A stretch of 64,000 nucleotides of DNA from Smittia aterrima (GCA_033063855.1 CP093831.1:22506001-22570000), one strand, 5' to 3'. Positions 37,001-51,305 are shown, counted from the first letter of the stretch. Notes: generated by a model not told the origin, from the sequence alone. Program-made: numbers and translations.

Positions 37001-39802
37001 AAAAACTTGAAACTCGAATTGCAATCAAAGAAACTCAAAAACCTTTCGACCACTGACATTCCATCGATTCAGCCAATTTCACCCTCAACTGTCGTTGCGC
37101 TTCATCAATCCAAATCGTTAAGTCCATCGCCGATTCTGAACACGCGAAAGCGGTTAGCGTCAATCAGCGAAACCGTCTCGAAACTTCTTTCTTCATCAGC
37201 AGCTGCGCGAGCAAACAACGAACAAAACAAAACACTTCTCGATCAACGTAAAACTCCAAACCCTAAAATAGTTATCGGAATTTCCGAGCTTTCTCCACCC
37301 GACGAAAACCTCAATGAAAACACCAATGGGACCATTATCGAGGAAGCTCAGAAGGAGCCAACAACCAATACAAATAGTAGTAACAATAACTCTAGTAATA
37401 ATAACGACTGTGATAAAACAAACGAAAAACTAGTGCCATTCAACGGAAGCAGCAGTAGCAGCAGTCCTCAAGCTCCGCTGCTCGGTCGCTCACTGTCAGT
37501 TGTCGAAAATGAAACGCCATCAACGAACAACGGTAATCACGAAACGGACGACTCAAGTGTCAACATTACAGATCTACGATCTTACATTTCACAATCGCGA
37601 TGTGATGTTTCACCATTCAGTCGAACAGGCAGCCATCGATCAGAACGAACTCACAATCCTTACAATCATCATCGTACCTACAGTCAACAAAGTAACTCAC
37701 TATCGCCATGGTATCAAATGCAACAAGCAGACTCGACAAGTCAAGTGTCACCAAGTCGAAAGGACTCGGGCATTCGAAGCAACAGCAGGAGATCAAGTAT
37801 ACAACACCAGAATTATTATAAAAATTCCCTGACCACTCACAACCGTGTTTCAGGATATTTCACCAGCTCGCAATCGAGTTTGTGTCCTGGCACGGATTAT
37901 CAGATGGACGACATTCTTATGAAGCATCTACCATCGCCAGCAACGGGAAGTGTCCCACGAACCGGCGAGGATACACTCAAAGCTTGCGTTCAACATTTGA
38001 GGAAGCAATCCGATTTGCAGTTAATCAAATGCGTTCGAGACAATGCGAGATCGAGACGAAGCTATTTAGTGAAGCCACCGATCAGAAAGTTTCTCTCTCC
38101 TTTGAGTCAACACAAATGGAGAAAACATTCCGAAACAAGGCACATCGCTACGAATGCGACGAAGAGACAAGCACGCCAACGTATACGCTCGCTACACCAA
38201 AATTCAATACGTGAGTTTAAAGTAATTTATGCGTTTTTCATCATGAATCAATTTAAAGGTGTTAATTCTTACAGATTCATCGATATCTTTGTTCTGTCGG
38301 TCATATTTGGAATGATCGCCCTTTCATTGTTCCTTCTTTCGACGTCTTACACTCGCGAATACAAAGTGTGGGTGTGCTGCTTCGTCACGTTCAGTTCAAT
38401 GATCTTCACTGTGCTTTTCCTATGCAGCAAGCAAATCTGTCGCAGGCCGAGAAGGTCGCGACACTTCAACTCCATATTTGGATGGGCATCGAAGTTCTAT
38501 CCTTGGAATTTCTTTGGATCCATTCTCATTTCGTTGCCGGTAATGTCGATTCTCATCAACTTTGCACTCATCGACATCAAGAAATTTCCATCGCTTCAAT
38601 TTTATTATGGAATTCTGATGTTTGTGTCCTTAATTCATTTCTGCAATTTTATTCAATTGAATTGCTGGATGAAGAACATCATCGCATTAATTTTCGGTTC
38701 GCTCTTCTTCATCATCGGCTACAATCATCGCGAGTTCTCAAAAGTTGTTAACAGCACTCTTCACATTGAGATGATAAGAAACTTCACAATGAAACACAAT
38801 GGCGATTACGATCCTCAGTGGTTCAAAAATTACGAGTTTGAGTTGTGTCTGGACTTGTGCCTCATTCTCATTCTCGTCTTCTTGCTCAACCGTGAATTTG
38901 AAATCGGATATCGACTAAGCTTCTACGGCAACGAAGTCGCAAATCAAGACAAAGTCCGAGTGCAAAACATGAAGAATCAAGCGGATCTGCTCTTGCATAA
39001 CATTATTCCCAAGCACGTTGCTGAAGAGTTGAAGAACACAGCGAAATATTCAAAGAACCATCAAGACGTGGGCATAATATTCGCGAGTATCGTAAACTTC
39101 AACGAAATGTATGATGAATCATATCTGGGCGGAAAGGAATATTTACGAGTTCTTAATGAACTGATTGGAGGTGAGTTTAAACATTTAAAGTAATTTATGA
39201 GTTTTTTTTATTAGAAAATTTGACGACTTTATCAAACAGATTTCGACGAGTTGCTGTTGCGGGACGAGTTCAAATGTATCGAGAAAATAAAGACGATTGG
39301 ATCAACTTACATGTGTGCGAGTGGCTTAGACGCTACATATCGAAGCGACTCTTACGAGCATCTTTATGCACTTCTCGACTTTGCAGTCGCTATGCAAAAT
39401 GCCATTGAAAGCTTTAATCGTGATCTGCTTGAATTTAATCTTGTCCTGAGAATCGGTTTCAATTATGGCGAGGTAACTGCTGGCGTTATTGGAACTACGA
39501 AGCTTCACTACGACATTTGGGGTAAGTCATGACTATTTGATCGTTTTGTCGAGAGATCTTTTCATGATATTCATTAAACAGGCGACGCTGTCAATGTTGC
39601 TTCTCGAATGGATTCAACTGGTGTCCCCGGTCGCATTCAACTCCGACAAGAATGCATTTCAATTTTTGAAGACTTATATGAGTTTGAACCTCGCGGAAAA
39701 GTTTATGTGAAAGGCAAGGACATGATGGATGTTTGTCTTTTCGTTTGCAAAAAGAAGAAACACTTGAAGTGTTTCAGGACCATCAACTCACAATTTAATT
39801 GA
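34072..39802 (+). CDS. Ac13E: Adenylate cyclase, type 9 / Ac13E-like
   Basis: The exons I read are 34072-34080 (tentative ATG exon, MSE), 34482-34726, 35550-36489, 36552-36663, 36738-38210, 38259-39170, 39240-39521 and 39582-39802, about 1397 aa. The protein makes cAMP from ATP at the plasma membrane. The order is N-terminal tail, six helices, cyclase domain C1 (VSILFADIVGFTKMSS, EKISTLGDCYYCVSGCP, FDVWSNDVTFANKME), a long Ser/Asn/Thr-rich linker, six more helices and C2 (VGIIFASIVNFNEMYDESY, KTIGSTYMCASGL, DIWGDAVNVASRM). The linker and the FHMLLMSSVRMR segment match AC9, called Ac13E in Drosophila. The metal-binding aspartates of C1 are present. The intron at 38211-38258 is only 48 nt and stop-free. 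The first exon is the weakest part of the model. Confidence 0.9.
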
Positions 39803-41031
39803 TGTTTTATCGAATCAAAGTTTTAACTTAGTTTAATAATTGATTTTAAGCGATCAAAGCAATCTTGCCCTTAAGTTGCCCAAACTCACCTTCAAACGAA
39901 GGTTTTTTTAATTTATTTTATTTTGTCGTTTTATGTGGGACAATTGTGAATTACGTGACATTAACAAGATTTAATCAAAAAAAAGACGTAATTTCCATTT
40001 TGTTTCTCACAATTGTTTTAACTTGTTAACCAATTCCTGTTATTGCTGCTTAGCTTTTAAATTCCTCGAAAGCATTCTGATCAAATTAGTGTTAACAATT
40101 TCCAAGAACAATTCCATTTACAATCAGATTAATCAAATTATTTTTTCTCCACTTTCTCGACCAAACATTGATGTGCTTTAGATATGAAAAGAATGAGAAA
40201 AGAATATTTATATGCGGCTTGCCGAGATCAAACGAGAAACTATACAAGAAATAAATGTTTTGTGCAACAACTTGCCTTCAAAAAAGTAAAAGTTTTTAAC
40301 GTTTTTCCTCGACGAAAGGGAAAGCTCGAGAAAAGCTCGCGAGAAAATATTTTACGCGCTCAATCCGAAAGCTCCCGTTGTTTGAAGCGCATGTCGTAGA
40401 GTTTTTGTTGTTTTTTCCAATCTGTTTTCAAAACAGTGTTTTGTAAATATTCAGGGCTTTCGTCGTCCGTGGAAACCACTGTTCCACTGCGCTTTCAAGC
40501 TTTACCAGCTGCCCAGACAACAAAACCTCACACAACAGAAAAAGTTTTCATAACAAAGAGACAAAGAGCGTCTGAAGTCGATTGCAAAAGTGAATCATCT
40601 CAATTGTGCCATTCGCTTGACGATTGCATATAATTGAAATTGCAGGAGACAATTGGAGGAAGTGCTTCAATCAAAAAACAGAAAAAAGAGCTCGCTCTCG
40701 TCGTTGATTGTGATGAAAAACTGCGCTCTGACCTTGACAAAGAAAATTCAGTTTTTCGTTCATTTTCTCGCTGCTAAATTATTAAACCACAGCAGCAGTT
40801 GAGAAATCAAAGTGTCATGTTTGATTGGTGGGACAATCGATAGTGCAGTGACGTTCCAGAAAAATCTAAAATTGATAAATCAAACTAAACGAGAATCTTA
40901 GTGTTTTAGGTTTTTAATCCAGCACGAAAAGTCTTCTTATCAATTTCACTCTTGAGAACTTAGCGTATTAATAAAAGGTTTTGGTTTTTTTGTTTGTCTT
41001 CGACGAGAGAATCGGTTCAGTTGTTTCGCGA
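39803..41031. other. Intergenic region
   Basis: About 1.2 kb between the adenylate cyclase and the hydroxylase gene. No coding exon or repeat that I can support. The part just before 41032 is presumably the hydroxylase promoter and 5' UTR. Confidence 0.4.
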
Positions 41032-42548
41032 ATGTCAAAGGCGATAGAAGGAGAACGCAAAATGGTCGAGAAGAAGAGAAAGACTCAGCTCGACAGCGAG
41101 AACGAAGATGACGTGGTTCGAGAAGACACTCAGAACCCAGTTCTTCTGTCATCGATCTACAATTACCTCGTTGTTTTATCAATAATTCTTATTATATTCG
41201 CCGCTTTCCGAAATTCAGTTACATGGTAAGTGATCGCCGCCTCGAGAATCTCCGATGATCATCATCATTTTCTTTTTCTTCAATGAATATCAGCTGAGCA
41301 AAGAGAAGAGAATATTGCAAAATATTTCTTCTCTTCTTTGCCCCCAACAATCTTTTTTTCGCGAGAGATCATGACGTCATTAGCGTAAATCGTCAATCAG
41401 TGTATCGCGCTTTGTAACTTTACATACTCAGTTACTCGCGAGAGTTGAATTGATGGTCATCTGATATTTTCGTAATGGAAGAAGTTGTATTTGAAGAAAT
41501 CTTTTTCTCCGCTAGGCATCTTCAAGTGTTTTGGGGAAAGTCTGGAAATTTTTGGCAAAGTCTGTGGAACAGATTTATTGACTTTGCTGGTGAGATTAAA
41601 CAAATGTTCGAAACAATTATTTTTGACCTCAATAAATCTTTTGAATTGCAGGTGAGGATGAGTTTAATTTAATGGTTTGGTGGACTACGATCTACACAGT
41701 TCTCATCTATTGGACATTTGGAGCAATCTACACGATCATGGATCTCACGAATCGACCAAAGTTTTTACGACGATATAAAATTCAAGCAAACACAAATGAA
41801 CCCGTCGATACGAAAAAGTTAATTAAAGTTATTTTAAGCGTCATTTGCAACCAGATCTTCGTTGGGATTCCATTTGCAATATTTTCTTTCTACGCAATGA
41901 AACTACGAGGCATGCCACCCATTCGTGAGCTTCCAACCTTCCATTGGGTGCTCTTTGAAATCGGAATTTGCATTTTGGTTGAAGAGTTTGGTTTCTACTA
42001 TTCACATCGTCTCATGCATAGCAAACGCATCTACAAGCACATTCATAAGCAGCATCATTTATGGACAAGTCCGGTCGCTGTCACTGCGATCTATGCTCAT
42101 CCAGTTGGTGAGTTGGCTAAAGCGACTTTCAAATTACTTTTGACCTTATTCGCTTTCTTTTCTTTTAGAGCATTTGTTCTCCAATATTTTGCCACCGTTC
42201 TTAGGCGTTTTCATTTGTCGATCGCACATTGCAACCGCTTGGCTTTGGTTCACGATGGCTCTACTTTCGACTCTTAACGCACATTCGGGATATCATTTTC
42301 CGTTCTTCCCAAGTCCAGAAGCTCATGATTTCCATCATCTCAAGTAAGATTCCAGATTTCTCACAGATTTCAAACTTATCCTCGATTATTTTAGATTTAA
42401 TTACAACTTCGGTATGCTTGGACTTCTCGATCGCATTCACGGCACTGACACGCTCTTTAGAAATTCGCCACAAGGCGCACGCCATATTATGCTTCTATCG
42501 TTCATCCCCGCACACGAACAGTTCCCACAAAAAGAAAAGTTGTCTTAA
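41032..42548 (+). CDS. Fatty acid/sterol hydroxylase, FAXDC2-like
   Basis: Five exons (41032-41225, 41516-41589, 41652-42107, 42169-42343, 42395-42548) give 350 aa. The protein belongs to the membrane di-iron hydroxylase superfamily that includes C4-methylsterol oxidase and C5-sterol desaturase. The histidine clusters that hold the two irons are all visible: HRLMH, HKQHH, HPVEH, HSGYH and HDFHH. Several membrane helices lie between (LLSSIYNYLVVLSIILIIF, then TTIYTVLIYWTFGAIYTIM). The closest type I recognise is FAXDC2, an ER protein. Because insects do not make sterols de novo, its substrate here is open. The 3' end faces the ATM gene, 346 bp away. A second ATG within the first exon (MVEKKRK) is an alternative start. 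Confidence 0.88.
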
Positions 42549-42894
42549 AGGAGTCGAATATAATCGGTTGGTTATCAACTGACAGCTTTCTAATTAGTCT
42601 GACACAAAACTGTTGTGATAACCGAAGGTTGACGAGGAGTGAAAACTTGAAACACGAAAAAATATTAGAAATGCAATTCATGAATTTACACAGAAATATT
42701 TTGCAATGTATTTTTAATTACATGACATGAAATGAGAATAAAAACACTTTTATCGACGAAACAAAAAGCTGAAAAGATATTCACATCGATTTTCTCCATT
42801 GCCATCGATCAAAACTCGAGTTTTCTTCAATAAAAATTTATTAGGCATGAAAAGAAATGAGAAATGGAAAAGAGCAACAGGTGAAGAATATAAT
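42549..42894. terminator. Shared 3' intergenic space with polyadenylation signals
   Basis: 346 bp between two convergent genes. AATAAA on the + strand at about 42738 could serve the hydroxylase transcript. The reverse-strand stretch near 42830 (TTTATT on the + strand) could serve the ATM transcript. No gene is seen. Confidence 0.4.
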
Positions 42895-45800
42895 TTAAAG
42901 ATATGCCTGCCATCCTTTAAAGAGACGAGAGAGAAAACTTGTATTGATGGCTTTGTTGATGAGACATTCGACTTGTCCTTCGACGGATGAATAGCCACTT
43001 GAGTCATCAGCTTGACCTTTCAATTTTGCTTGGATTCGGAGCAACGCTCTACTTGCCATTGAATCAACTGATTCACGTTTTTCTTCAATTGAATCGTCGT
43101 TGATTTGATTTCGGTTATTGACCCTTTGGTTATCATCGTCTTCAAGCTGATAACGTTGAGCTTGTGACGCGGAAAGTGTCCAAGCGTACATCGGATCGTA
43201 AAGAAGAACTTCGAGGATTGTTGTCAAAGTTGTGTGATTTTCACGGAGGATTTCCATCGTTTTCTCGCATGTCTTACGGAAGACTCCGTCGACTCCACAA
43301 ACTCCCATTGGCGCGATGATATCTCGAGATAAACGGAACGGAACTAATTCAGGATGCGGAAGGATCTTTCCTTGTTCAAATGCAATTCCAAAGTCGATAT
43401 GAATGACTTCGGCAGTGTTGCAATCAATGAGAATGTTCTGAACATGACGATCTCCGATTCCTAAAATGTATCCAACCATTGATGAAACAGCAACGCTCGT
43501 GGTGTAGGCTAAACGACGTTCGAACCATTGACCAGGTTCCTTGTAGTTCTCGTAAAAGAAATGATGGAACGCTGGACGAATATGAGCACAAACTTCAAGG
43601 AAATTTTTCTCCCTCATCTCTGGACTGCCCTTGTCGCCTTCAAGAATCTTTTTCATGCAATCCAATGGTGTCCAATCTTCAGGATAATATTTCTCATGAG
43701 CTCCTTTCTTATCCTTCGATCGGGTCAAGTAGTTACCGACTGTCGTTGTATTCTCACACCACTCGAGTATTCCCGAACGCTAATTAAAGAAGATAAATTA
43801 TTTCAATTCAACATAGAGAAATAAAGGGAAATTAAATTAACTTACACGAGCAAGTGGAACAACTTTGTAGGTTCTGACACGAGCATGTCGTTTACGAGTT
43901 TCTTTGTTGTCATTTAGCAAACTATTTACGACGCCAAAGACTTGTTGCATGACAGCGTCCTGTCGCATGTCGTCGAAACCTTTTAAGAGTTGCGGTCTTT
44001 TTATTCCGTCTGAGCAATAACAATAAATTTTCTTTGGTGCGTTTATCCCTCCGCATAAGTCGAAGCTTTGAGACCATTTGACGACGCTTGTGAGTTGATT
44101 GGAATAATTTCCGTCTTTTGACAAAGGAATATCGATCGTTGGACATTGAACTAGATGCAAATTTTTGAGTTGCGCCATTTTGAGACTCGAAGGGATTGCC
44201 TGGCATTCGTTGTATGCTAATTTAATTAAAGCTGCCGACATATCTTCCATTTGCTTGAGCATTGGAGAAATCTTTTTATTCGTGCTACACGATTGCCACA
44301 GTTTCTTCGCTCCAATCACTCGGGGCTCCTCTTGATTAAATTTTGAATCGCTATCAGCGTAGGAGTTGACCAAAGCGAGGATCAATGGTAAAGTGTGATG
44401 CGGGTGTTCGATGGCACATCTTTCCAGCAAATTCATCAGCAAAACGTTAGATCGGTCATTTTGATCTCCAGTTATTCTCACAGAAAGTTGAGGAAGAGCG
44501 ACAATGAAGTTGCAGCTCGGGATCTTCAACAACGATTCCTTCAACATTTTAAAGATCACTTCATTGGTTAAGTTAGCCAACCAAATCGAAATTATTCTGA
44601 AGACGCTGATGATGTTGCCACTTGAATCGTTGATAGCTCCGCGAAGATAATAAAACATGGAGTTTCCTGCCGCAATTTTCTTTTGTTTGTAGGTTTCTTT
44701 AACTTCCAGTTCGTCGATTTCCAAACTTCTATTCAAAATTGCGAAAGACTTCCTCAACTCCTTATTTTGTTTGTCCTTGGCACAGAGTTCTTGAAAGCCT
44801 TTCATCTTCAGCTTATTCTTCTCGATCGCTATTAACTTTTTACGGAAATCCGGTGAGTCAATGTACTCACATCGGGAAACGTACTCGCGATCAAAGTATT
44901 TGGCAACAATATTGAAAACGCAAATATTTGCTTTGATTGTCTTGTCCACGTCAGCTTCATCGTTTTCTGACAACTCTGGTTGTGACATTTCTTGAGACAG
45001 TTGGCTGTAATCTACTTTGGCAACTAAATGCGATTTGTTGTTTTGTTTCGCATAAGCCTCGAGATACAAGATCGACCTCTTAAAGTAATTGGCGTCGATC
45101 TTTGATATTTCGTCGGCGTGACTCTCAGCGAGAAGTTCTCCATACAAACGGAATGCGATGCTTTTGAGGATACATTGTTTGTCAAAGACTTTCTCCTCAA
45201 AGACTCGACTCAAACAATGTTTCGCTAACTTAACGTTCGACTTGATATTCAGCTTCGCTTCGTAAATTAATAATTCTGCTTGATTTGTCGTTGTAAGTGT
45301 CTTCAATGTTCGCATTTTCGCCATCGTCTTGATCGCATCGTTTTCATTTCCAGCTTCAATCGATTCCTTCACGATGAGAAGCATATTTGATTGAAGTGCA
45401 TGCGGAATCCAGTCTCGTCTTCCAGCTTTGATGTTCGCGGTATCAAAGACGCTGTTGCGATGAGTTAATATCGGTTCAATCATTTTGTAATCGCTCGGAA
45501 AATCATTTTGCGAGTTCCACTTGCGCAAGAGAATTTCATGGGAGTTACTGACTCGAGAAAAACGGAGAATTCCAAAGTCTTCAACTTGTTGAAGCAGATG
45601 TGACATTCCAAGGAATTTATAAAGATTCTTCGTACATTCCAGACTTTCCTGTTGAAGAAGCTGCACAACTGCCTTTCGTGCTTTGAAAATTGCTGTTCTG
45701 CTTCCAAGTTCGTCCCCATTCTTCAAACATTTCAAGCTGGAGTAATGGAACTTCTCGAACTCTTCACGATAATCGACGATAGCTTTAAGATCCTTGGTCT

Positions 45801-48800
45801 CCGATTCTCCTTCGATTACAACATCCCAGTTTGACATTCGCCATAAGCATTCAAACTGTTTAGGGTTTGTCTTGTCGTTTGACGTAGACGACAACTTGTG
45901 TGAAAGAGAATGAAGCCCCATTTCGTTTAAACATTTCACGAGATTCTCGAATTGATCTTCGCTAAACGCAGCATCAACCTCAACAATATTTTGCCAGCTT
46001 CGATTGTACGTCTGAAGATAAAGCGGTCGCATAGTTCCTGGATTTACAAAAACATCTGAAGCGTCGTTAATGCCAATCGCGGTGAATGCTTCGTACATAA
46101 CTTCTTGAAGTGTTTTGTCGTTGATGGAACTTGCAAACGTCGCAGTCTTGTCGTTTAATCTCTTTTCAGCCCATTTCTCGCAATAGAGAACTGCAGTGAA
46201 AAACGCTTCGCAATGCTTCGAAGCCTTTGCGATGTAAATATAATTCAAGTTCAGCTGAGAAGTCATGTTTGACTTTCGATGATCCAGACAGTGAATTCTG
46301 ATGCATTCAACAAGTTTCAGCATTTGTTTGATGGAAAGCTTGTTGAGAAAGTTGGAGTTTTCGTTTGCCTTTGGATGATTTATCTTCACAGCTGCTTCAG
46401 CGAAAAAGAAATTTATTCCTTCGATGATATCTTCATTCAATTTTTTGTCGTCGTACATTAAGAGCAATTGAAACATCATCGGGTTGAGAATCTCTGCGAA
46501 TGTTTTCTGAACGCTTGTAACTGGTTCAAGACTCTTGTCGCCAAGATAAAGCAACATCGATCCAACAAGTCGTTTTATCCACGTTTTATAAGTTGAATAC
46601 TCTTCGTTCTTTAAAGTTTCTTTCAGATTGAGCTTTTTTGTATCGCTGAGGCATTCATAGAAAATTGGATTTGGTGCAACAGTTTTCGTATCGAATGGAC
46701 GGAGGTAAATGCTCATCTCATAACCTTTAGCTGAGGTTGATTCCAGCATGCGATAACATGCTCTGCTTGCTGCTTCGAAGATTCGCGCATTTTGATGAAG
46801 AATCATTGTTTCCAGTTGACCCAAAGCAGTTGCACAAATCGCTTTTTGACAGTTGACGACAGTTTCCATGTCTCGATAGATTGTTGTCTTTTGATGACCT
46901 TCGGTGATGAAAACCATTGTTGCGACATCATAGTTTCCTATCTCGCCAAGACACTTCACAGCTGCGACAGCTCTCTCCTCCTCTTCAGCGGAGTTACGAG
47001 CGTAACCAACTAGTGATCGAAGAAGCTTATGAATTAAACTTTTTTCACCATCTTCACTGAATCCAAGAGTCATCGAGAGTTGATTGTAGAAAGCTTTAAG
47101 TTCCGATTTATTTTCCGCTAAGTGTTCTCTTAGTGCCACAAGACCTTCGACTCTACGGTTCTTCTTTTTCAAGAAAAGTTCAATTTCTTCTTCGAGACTG
47201 AACTTTCCGTTCTTATATTTCACCTTCAATTGCTTTTCTCTCATTTCATCGAATTCTTGATTATTCGGAAATTTGTCTAGACTCGCAATCTCATCTTCAA
47301 GGAGCGACTGTTGATCATTAATCAGGAACTCAATTGTTTTAAAGCAATTTAATTCGAAGGAATTCATTGTCTGTCCTTTAATTTTCTTGCAGATGCTGAC
47401 GAGCGTCGTTGAAATTATTTTGTTTAGCAAAGGCTTCACATCAAGTGCGCAAACTGGAAGAATCTTTTTCAAGAACTTTGAGAAGAAGCTCGAGGCTGTT
47501 TGTCGTAATCTCATTCCGTAAGACTCGTCCTTCAATAAAAAGCAAATAAAGTAAACAATTTCCTTCACGAGATAGCCTTTGATTGATGTCTCGGATGACA
47601 CTGATGAGTCGTTGAGGTAGTCGTAAAGTTTCTCGATGAGCACGCAGTATTGCAAAAAGTAAAGCATTTTATGTTCTTTAAGACTTGTGCTCTGAATCTT
47701 CTTTTTTTGTGTCATTAACAGTTGCTCGATGAAGTGTCCTCGTTTATGACAAAAGAACGTAAGAAGTGAATGATTTGTTGGCATTGAGAAATATTTCTTT
47801 AGATGATTAAGACATTTGTCGAAGTTGTCGCAGTTGAGCATTTCCATTTCTTGATGAACTTCGAGTTCAAAGTCGCTGATTTCCTTGAACTTTTCAGGAT
47901 CAAAGACATATTCAAGAACATTTCCAATGACAATTGCTGTCTTACGTAACATTATCGACTCTTGTTCACTTGCAGTGTAATATGTTCCAATCTTCTTGCT
48001 CATTTCTTCGGCAATTGCTTCATATTTGATCCCAACGCAACCAGCTTGGATTGGGAGAATGTAGGCGAAGCAATTTGGCAGTAGTTCCTGAATCATTTGC
48101 TTCGGAGTAAACTCAATATTTGTGCAAAATTGGTCAAAGTCTCGTTGCCTTTTCTTCAGAATTGCGAAACCCAATAAATCGTAATGAAATGTTAAGAAGT
48201 CATTTAACGATGAACGGCCAAAGAAATACCAAGGAAGTCTGAAATATTTAAATTTACCTTTTGATTTAAATAAGAAATTAAAAAGGAACTCACTGTTCTA
48301 TTGGATGAATGTGCAACCATTGAAACAACAAATGAACAATGCTGTTCGAGTCGAATAAACTTTCAGCGTCACATTTCAGAAACGTTAGGAATTTCTGAAA
48401 GATTTTCAATGAAGTTTCGTCTGGAAGTTTGTAACGTACGACAAGCTTCGACATCTCATAAATGATTGGCTTTCTCAAGATGAAGTTAACGCAAAAGATT
48501 GAAGTGAAGAGTTGAATGTGACTTGATATTTTGTTGAATTCTTCGTCATCATTCACGATATCAGTTTCCATTTCTTCGAATTTAATTTTGTACTTTCCAA
48601 TGATTTCCACGAAAATGTTTTTCTTGAGTAAACGAGCTTCTTTAATCTCATCTTTCTCGATATCACTGGCAAGAATTGCTGAAATGCATTTGATCGCTGC
48701 CATTTTGATGACAAAGATTTTTGATTGGAGAAAGTTTTCGAAGACGAATTCGTACAATTTAAAAACTGCTTCCTCGTCAGCTGAGTACTTCACGTATTCC

Positions 48801-51305
48801 TAATTTAAAAATAGATTTGTTCAACACTTTGTACTCTTAAATTTCTTTCAGGGCTTACCTTATGAAACACTTGGAACTGTTTGAGAAACTCAACTGACAC
48901 AGACGGATTATACATTTGCTGCTCTGCGCAAAGAGTTCCAAAAGACACAAATATTGAAATTATATTCGACGTCATTTCAGGATCGTTCTTAGAAATTTGT
49001 ACAATTTGACCAAACAAAGCGATCGTCAAACTGCTGACATATTGATTTTTGTTGTAATGAAGGCAAAGAGGAATAATCTGATTCTTCCAGACCCATTGAA
49101 CAATCTCTTTTGAAACAGATTTCTGACGACCGAACAAATTCACGACATGAAATATTGTGTGCAAGTCCATGTTGTCTTCGTATTCGAATGTAATCATATC
49201 TAATCGGTCTGATAAGTATTCGGTGTCATTTCCTTCGAAGTTGTTGTACTCGCACAATGTTTCAATGGCTAGGAATTTCATTCGTTCATCCATCTTTGCG
49301 TTGGCAAACTCTTTCGCTCCGATTTTCATGAACTCGTTGTCTTCGTCTTGCGATCGAAAGTTGTGATTAGCTTGTTTTGAGACCCACCGAAGACAATTAG
49401 TCAATGAAAAAGAGCGGATTTTCTCGCAGATCTTTTGATGAAACTCTGACTTGAAGATCGCTTTGACTAGAAGCAACAGCTTTTGCGTGTCTTTCATATC
49501 GAGCTTCTCTCTTTCTGCTCGTTTTTCTAGAATCAGTGTAAACAATCTCTCGATCTCCTGCACGTGGAAGTCAATTTTCTTGATCGCGAAACAGCTGACA
49601 AACTTTTCCTCATTTAACGATTCAAAACTCATGAAACTGTTAGCGAGATTCATCAGCAATTCAATATTTTCCAGGACGAGAATTAAATAATCTTTGATTT
49701 CTTCTGCGTTCTTTGATTCATCGATAACTTTGGTCTTGAACTCTGTGACTTTTTGAATTACATCGTCGTACATAAAGTTGTCGATAATGCATTTGATTTC
49801 AACTGGAAACTCTGAGTTCTTCGGTTCAACAGTGATTTGGCTCGATAAGTTAAAGTTCTCATCTTCAATCAACAAACGATCGTAGCACTTAAGAAGAATC
49901 AGTCGAGTCATCTCACTCACTTCCTTTAAATAAGATTTTTGCAATTCAAGTTTCCAGTTTTCTTCGAGAAGAGATGGCAAGTCAATCTTTTTGTTTCTTG
50001 AGAAGTTAACGACATCAGTTTTCGAAAGGCAACAGATGGCACCGATTTGAGATAGAACACGAGCTGATGGCTTATCACCTGAAGCAATTATTTGTTTGAA
50101 GTCAGCGAGAGATGATTTTTCAAACGTGTAAGTCAAAAGTTTCTTCGTTAACTCTTTTCCATTTTGCAGAAGATCCAAGTTGAATGAGGTAAGCAGAGTG
50201 ACGAGTGTTTGTAGTGTTGAGTCAGCCTTCGCTGTTGATTTCGATAGGAAAATCTTTATGACATCCTCGATGAAGCTGTTTGATGGATGTTTACGGTAAT
50301 GAATGAGTATTTGAAGTAAAGCGTGTGATCTGGTCATTTGCTTATTGTTCGAAGTGCAAGAACGAAAAGTTGCTTCTGCAATTTTATGCCAAAAGTCCAA
50401 GCAGAGATTCGCGATGATGCTGTTTGCTTGTTTGACACTTTCTTCACGTTCGAGTAAAACGTAGCAGCATTTGGTGTAAGCATACATTTGATATTCCAGT
50501 TCGCATGAGACTTGACATTCGGAGAGCATTTTCAAAAGCGGTTGAAAGTCTTCCTTTTCAAGTGCTGATGGATAATTGTAAATGACTTCTGCAATGATTG
50601 CTAACCATCTCCAATTGAAATCTGCTGGATTATCAGTTGGCTGAGCGAGTTCCATCAAAGACTGAAGTTTGTCTGGACGTCTAGCTCGTTTCGATGGTTG
50701 TTCCTTATCGTTCTCAATTTCATCGAAAAAAGAAAGATCCCATCGAACTAAGAAACTTAAGCGAGCAGCAAATTGTGCGAGAACTTGATTAACATCTTCT
50801 TTGTCGGAGCTTCGATATTTTGATTTCGCTTGTTGTTTCATTTCAACGCCAACAATGTACCAGTAGTTCCTCAAGCCTGCGTTCCAAATCTCTTTGTTGT
50901 GAACGTATTCTAGATTGCCTCGTCCAACAGCGAGATTCGGATAATGAACAATAAGTGAGAGGTCCATTAATCTGTAGAGTGTTTCCTTTACATCATCAGT
51001 CAAGCTTGGCTTGAAGACTGAGTGAATGTGTTGAGCAATCGATTCCGTGAAACGAGCAACTTCAAAACGATATTCTGCCGAAATGTTACGACAACAACTG
51101 TATGCGAGCATCAGAAGCTTTTCTCGTTCTTGAGGGTGTTTTTCTAGAAGAAGTTTCAGCACTTCCAGATATTGAGCGATTTCAGGTGATAAATGTGAAA
51201 ATGAGCATCCAAACTCAACGACCAGCTTAGCGCAAGGAACAGTCTCAGACAAAGCGATCTTGTGTCGTTTACTTTTCATTAAGGCGAACAGTATATGAAG
51301 AGTTT
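42895..51305 (-). CDS. tefu: ATM kinase (tefu), N-terminus lost in assembly gap
   Basis: Four visible exons (48859-51305, 48294-48799, 43846-48238, 42895-43779) encode about 2742 aa. ATM is the serine/threonine PI3K-like kinase that signals DNA double-strand breaks and protects telomeres. HEAT-repeat helices fill most of the protein, then the FAT region, then the kinase: KGFDDMRQDAVMQQVF, catalytic GIGDRHVQNILID, metal-binding HIDFG, and LPHPELVPFRLSRDI, which is diagnostic of ATM rather than ATR, TOR or DNA-PK. A FATC domain ends the protein (GQVECLINKAINTSFLSRLF). The first visible exon has a splice acceptor and stays open upstream. GAAAG at 51369-51373 looks like the end of the preceding exon, so the start lies in the N run. 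Length suggests only a short part is missing. Confidence 0.93.

Noticed and set aside
43837..51305. DNA-PKcs as the identity of the giant kinase
   Set aside because: The kinase and FATC motifs (LPHPELVPFRLSRDI, VDGVFRKTCEKTM, INTSFLSRLFKGW) match ATM, and the length near 2750 aa fits Drosophila tefu, not the 4000-aa DNA-PKcs.
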